Assembly: GCA_002730875.1 (NCBI GenBank)
Contig: PCBI01000019.1
Coordinates: 62,001 to 126,000, forward strand
Direction: 5' to 3'
Source of the DNA: Spirochaetaceae bacterium
GTDB lineage: Bacteria; Spirochaetota; Leptospiria; Leptospirales; Leptonemataceae
DNA length: 64,000 nucleotides
Each line of letters opens with the position of its first letter. Within the stretch, counting starts at the first letter, position 1. The translations under genes and the position numbers were made by a program. Of the stretch, positions 60,851 through 64,000 are shown in pieces. A model generated the notes under the pieces. It saw only the letters and a list, made by a program, of their open reading frames with translations, was not told where the DNA came from and did not search any database.

Positions 60851-63240
60851 CCCGGCGAAGGCAGCGCCGGGCCGGGAGTTCGGTCCAGGCGAAAACGAGC
60901 CGTAAGCTTCTGCAATCCCAGGGCGGTATCGTGCAGATCCGCACCGGTCTGATGAAGCCTTTCCGTTCGCCTATTCATTTCCGTGAGCGAATCGGTGAGC
61001 TCGGATATGGATTCGTAGATTTCGCCAATCTCTTTGGATCGGGATTTCAAGTTACTCTCTATGGATTCGGCCATTTCGTCTAGCTCGGACATGAGTAAAG
61101 GAATCCGTTTTCCCTGTTCGTTCTGATCTTCGCTGATCTTACGAATCTGCTTTAATTCTTCATCAATGTTGGCCACTTCTTCTACAATCGTATGAAAGGA
61201 TTGGCCGGTGCGGTCAATACCGGATCTGCCTTCCTTTACCCATTTCTGCATCTCCGAGATATGAGTCTGAGCTTCTTTGGTCCGGGCGGCTGTGAAGTCG
61301 GCCAGGTTGTTGATTTCGCCGGCCACCACCGCAAAGCCCAATCCTTCTTCGCCGGACCTGGCCGCTTCAATACTGGCATTGATGGACAGAAGGGAAAGCT
61401 TCTCTGATATCTTCTGAAGAGTTTGCACAATGTTCAGAACCTGCCCGGCTCCTTTTTCAATGCCCTGGATTCCGTTTGCCAGATTGCCCAGGACCTGCTG
61501 CCCTTCGGTGGCCAGCTTTCGCCCGTTGCCGGCCCTCTGGGTGGCCTGATCGATCCTGCCATGGAGTCTGGAGGCCGAATCTACTGTCCGTCCAATCAAG
61601 CTTTCCACCTGTCCTGAAAGCTGATTCTGTTTCTCTGTGAAAGTGACCACATCCTCAACAGCTTTGCGAATCAACTCCATCAAAGCATGTATCTCTTCCA
61701 GTTGAGCCGATTGCTCTTCCACTGTAGAATTGATATCCACGGAAACCTGACTCATGTCCGAAGAAGCCTCCTCCATTTGATCCACGCTGGAATTGATTCG
61801 CGATATCAGGGCATACATTCGTTGTTGAATTCGGTTGAATACCTCGGCAATCGCTCCTTCCGGCGTAGCCGGCTCCACTTCCAGCGGGGTAGTCAGGTCG
61901 CCTTCTCCTTTAGCCATGGAATCCATGGATCGCATGAGTTGAAACCAGTTGGTTCGCGCATTGTGTTCGGAAAAATTAAGGCCATTGGTTTCTTCTTCTT
62001 CGGTTACTCGAAGCGGAGTGATTCGTTTGATGGTCCAGAAAAACAGAAGGGCCAGACCAAAGGCCCAGGCTGCGTTTACGCCCACGCCGGTGAGCTGAAT
62101 CAGAATCTGTTCCATACGGCTCAGGGTTGTGCCGTCCACCTTGGCGAAGCTTTCCGGGTTGCCTACCAGAGCCAGCGCCACGGTTCCCCATACGCCGCAA
62201 ACACTATGCACTGTGAATGCGCCAACCACATCGTCCAACCGAAAGGTGTGTTCCAGAACAATTACGAACAGCGCGGCAATCACTCCGGCTACGACTCCGA
62301 CGAAGAGCGCCATGCTCGGACTTACCATATGGCAGCCCGCAGTGATTGCTACCAGTCCTCCCAGAACGCCGTTGATTCCATCTTCCACAGCCGGCGCGCC
62401 AAATCGCAACCAGCTTACAATCATCGCCGAAAGAGCGCCGCCGGCGGCCGCTATGGTGGTGTTAACCAGAATCAGTGGGATTTCGCTGGTATAGGCCAGG
62501 GTGCTTCCGCCGTTGAAACCCAGCCATCCAAACATCAAAATGAACGTTCCCAGCGCGGCTGCGGGGAGGTTGTGTCCTGTGATCTTTCGGGGCTTTCCGT
62601 TTTCGTCAAATTTGTCCTGCCTGGCGCCCAACAAAATAATAGCCGCAAGAGCGATCCAGCCGCCGGTGGAATGCACCACGGTGCTGCCGGCGAAGTCAAT
62701 AAAGCCGGCCTGGGAAAGCCAGCCGCCGCCCCAGGCCCAATGGCCGAAGACCGGGTAGATCCATAGCGATGCGAAAAGAGAAATCAGGATGTAGGCGCTG
62801 AATCGCATACGCTCGGCCACAGCCCCCGATGCGATAGTGGCGGCAGTGCCCAGAAAAGTAGCCTGAAACAGAAAGAATGCAAATGTGGCCGGCTCGGTTA
62901 CTCCTTCCAGTAGAAAGGCATCCGTTCCAATCCATCCCATATAAGAGGATCCAAACATAATTCCGTAGCCCAGCGCGAAGAAGGCGATGACACCGATGAA
63001 GAAATCGAACAAATTCTTGAAGGCAACGTTGATGGTGTTTTTGGCTCGCACCATACCGGTTTCCAGCATCAGAAATCCGGCCTGCATGAAGAGAACCAGC
63101 GCCGCGGCAATAATTACCCAGAGAATGTCCGCCTCTGCATGCGAAAAGGCTGCTACCCCTTCGCTTGCCAAAAGCGAAGAAGGAAAACCGAGCAGGGCGA
63201 TGGCAGATACGATTACTGGAAGAGAAAGACGGCGAACCAT
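60847..63240 (-). CDS. Ammonium transporter-chemoreceptor fusion (Amt-HAMP-MCP)
   Basis: A 797-residue fusion. After a signal peptide (1-26), residues 30-410 are an Amt/Rh ammonium channel with twin histidines His190 (VVHSTGGW) and His345 (FTVHSVCGVWG), Asp182 and the phenylalanine-gate region. Residues 430-475 look like a HAMP segment (MAKGEGDLTTPLEV ... EVFNRIQQRM). Residues 480-785 are a methyl-accepting signalling helical hairpin with the tip LSLLSINASIEAARSGEEGLGFAVVAGEINNLA split around 615-645. It probably senses ammonium flux or occupancy and reports to CheA/CheW. Typical transporters end near 410-430. No glnK gene is adjacent. Confidence 0.93.
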   Translation of the reverse strand: MVRRLSLPVIVSAIALLGFPSSLLASEGVAAFSHAEADILWVIIAAALVLFMQAGFLMLETGMVRAKNTINVAFKNLFDFFIGVIAFFALGYGIMFGSSYMGWIGTDAFLLEGVTEPATFAFFLFQATFLGTAATIASGAVAERMRFSAYILISLFASLWIYPVFGHWAWGGGWLSQAGFIDFAGSTVVHSTGGWIALAAIILLGARQDKFDENGKPRKITGHNLPAAALGTFILMFGWLGFNGGSTLAYTSEIPLILVNTTIAAAGGALSAMIVSWLRFGAPAVEDGINGVLGGLVAITAGCHMVSPSMALFVGVVAGVIAALFVIVLEHTFRLDDVVGAFTVHSVCGVWGTVALALVGNPESFAKVDGTTLSRMEQILIQLTGVGVNAAWAFGLALLFFWTIKRITPLRVTEEEETNGLNFSEHNARTNWFQLMRSMDSMAKGEGDLTTPLEVEPATPEGAIAEVFNRIQQRMYALISRINSSVDQMEEASSDMSQVSVDINSTVEEQSAQLEEIHALMELIRKAVEDVVTFTEKQNQLSGQVESLIGRTVDSASRLHGRIDQATQRAGNGRKLATEGQQVLGNLANGIQGIEKGAGQVLNIVQTLQKISEKLSLLSINASIEAARSGEEGLGFAVVAGEINNLADFTAARTKEAQTHISEMQKWVKEGRSGIDRTGQSFHTIVEEVANIDEELKQIRKISEDQNEQGKRIPLLMSELDEMAESIESNLKSRSKEIGEIYESISELTDSLTEMNRRTERLHQTGADLHDTALGLQKLTARFRLDRTPGPALPSPG

Positions 63241-63393
63241 GTACCCATGGATTTGCTTTATCTATATGTCATCAATGCAAAAACATTCTGAGTGGCCTGT
63301 GCTCTGGGTAGTCTGCGTTAAACGTGGTCCTCAGGCGAAAGCGGCAGGTTCATTTTCTGAATAATGGTCAGGGGTCCTTTTTGCGATGCGAAG

Positions 63394-63450
63394 GAAGGCG
63401 GCGCTAACTTTTGTCCGAAGTTTTAACATTCGGATACAGCGCCGACCTTC
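63394..63450. other. Nested stem-loop upstream of the Amt-MCP gene
   Basis: An outer 12-bp stem is formed by 63394-63405 (GAAGGCGGCGCT) with 63438-63450, with a single bulged A at 63445. Inside it is a second hairpin, TCCGAA (63414-63419) / TTCGGA (63429-63434) with a 9-nt loop. It lies in the 300-bp gap between the acyl-CoA dehydrogenase end and the Amt-MCP start (both minus strand). A T-rich tract follows it on the plus strand only. It could be a leader structure for the Amt-MCP mRNA or a terminator read from the left. Confidence 0.55.
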
Positions 63451-63543
63451 TTTTTCGAGGAAATCCAGGGCAGGTTGCCAGGTATTTAAGCACTTAGCTC
63501 CCGGGTCGGTGGATCTTGCTTTCCATCCGGCCCGGTTTCTCGT

Positions 63544-64000
63544 TTAGCCCTGCAGATCCTCGTATTTCCTCTTGAGGTCTGCCGAGATATTCTTCTGCAT
63601 CGCTTCGTTCGTGCCGCCGCCAATGCTCAAGAGTATGGCATCGCGTAGCATTCGTTCTACGGGATATTCGCGGATGTAGCCGTAGCCGCCCAGCACCTGG
63701 ATAGCGTTTCGGGCCACTTCTTCGGCCATTCCCGTGGCCACGAGCTTGGCGCTGGCGGCTCCCAGGGAGTTTCGCTTTGTAGGATCCAGGTTGGCCGCCA
63801 CGTTGTACACCAGCGCTCGTGCCGCCTCCCACTTGGCGTAGCTTTCCGCTACCAGTCGTTGGATTTGTCCCATGTCGATCAGAGGCTTACCAAAAGCCTT
63901 CCTGTCCCGGATGGAATACTGACACATCATATCGATGCAACGCCGGGCAATTCCCAGAGATTGGGCCGCCAGAGTCACCCTTTCGATCTCCAGGTTCCGC
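63544..64000 (-). CDS. Acyl-CoA dehydrogenase (C-terminal part)
   Basis: Partial gene entering from the right edge; about 150 C-terminal residues are present. They match the acyl-CoA dehydrogenase C-terminal helical domain: ERVTLAAQSLGIARRCIDM, YSIRDRKAFGKPLIDMGQIQ and the end IQVLGGYGYIREYPVERMLRDAILLSIGGGTNEAMQ. The enzyme uses FAD to form the 2,3 double bond of acyl-CoA; the glycine-rich GGYGYIRE near the end is the usual signature. The catalytic glutamate position appears to be replaced by Gly in IGGGTNE (commonly YEGTNE), which would suggest a subtype with the base elsewhere, as in isovaleryl or long-chain enzymes. Confidence 0.93.
   Translation of the reverse strand, partial: RNLEIERVTLAAQSLGIARRCIDMMCQYSIRDRKAFGKPLIDMGQIQRLVAESYAKWEAARALVYNVAANLDPTKRNSLGAASAKLVATGMAEEVARNAIQVLGGYGYIREYPVERMLRDAILLSIGGGTNEAMQKNISADLKRKYEDLQG

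Noticed and set aside
61687..62766. 359-codon plus-strand frame opposite the Amt-MCP gene
   Set aside because: Shadow of a fully recognisable fusion protein; no independent support.

Overview
The window looks like chromosome of a spirochaete of the Leptospiraceae, more like Leptonema or Turneriella than Leptospira itself because base composition is (by eye) somewhat above 50% GC. Pointers are a Leptospira-type DUF1554 lipoprotein, a histidine kinase/response regulator pair lying between hemL and hemE as in the Leptospira HemKR arrangement, fliS behind a flagellar (FliA-type) promoter, and many short proteins with lipoprotein signal peptides. The assignment is an inference from gene content; no rRNA or other marker is present.

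Layout. 1-2541 (mostly minus): start of sufC, sufB, a DinB-fold protein. 2779-6732: a membrane adenylate cyclase, two lipoproteins (one an SGNH hydrolase), a DUF1858-rhodanese protein, a UPF0598 protein. 6733-7291 is a gene-free stretch with a promoter-like site and a strong plus-strand terminator that suggest a small RNA or leader. 7292-9688: a helix-hairpin-helix protein, uppP, fliS and a FliT-like partner. 9779-14187: an exported caspase-like protein, a small membrane protein and two lipoproteins. 14350-18822 (minus): hemL, HemK/HemR-like two-component pair, a small basic ORF and hemE. 19055-28963: a tail-anchored protein, DUF547 lipoprotein, transglutaminase-like and haloalkane-dehalogenase-like proteins, an ArsR-SRPBCC-lipoprotein operon, an amine oxidase, an M20 peptidase and a membrane protein. 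29181-30748 (minus): cysH and cobA. 31111-36611: a nuclease, the DUF1554 lipoprotein, msrC, and a PF10118 protein. 36707-40014: an AraC-family regulator divergent from a Baeyer-Villiger-type monooxygenase followed by a ferredoxin. 40120-41792: a broken-looking lipoprotein gene and an outer-membrane-type protein. 42092-46235: cysI, cysD, cysN. 46431-48439 (minus): a Dcm-like cytosine methyltransferase overlapping a MutY-superfamily glycosylase. 48650-54278: fatty acid desaturase, second adenylate cyclase, glycosyltransferase, EamA transporter. 54446-57588: dnaX-ybaB-recR divergent from pth. 57589-58339: a striking array of about 15 GACATAATC units at about 33 bp spacing. 58340-64000: serine hydrolase, SET protein, SprA-type putative metalloprotease, an ammonium-transporter/chemoreceptor fusion, and the end of an acyl-CoA dehydrogenase.

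How the genes fit together. Sulfate assimilation is complete but split: CysDN makes APS, an iron-sulfur CysH reduces APS directly, CysI reduces sulfite, and CobA supplies the siroheme precursor. The haem genes hemL and hemE flank their probable regulators. The AraC regulator, the monooxygenase and the distant PF10118 gene share an exact 13-bp site and may form one regulon. The methyltransferase/glycosylase pair looks like a dcm/vsr-type solution in which a T:G glycosylase replaces Vsr. The most unexplained element is the repeat array at 57672-58116; the most unusual protein is the Amt-HAMP-MCP fusion at 60847-63240.
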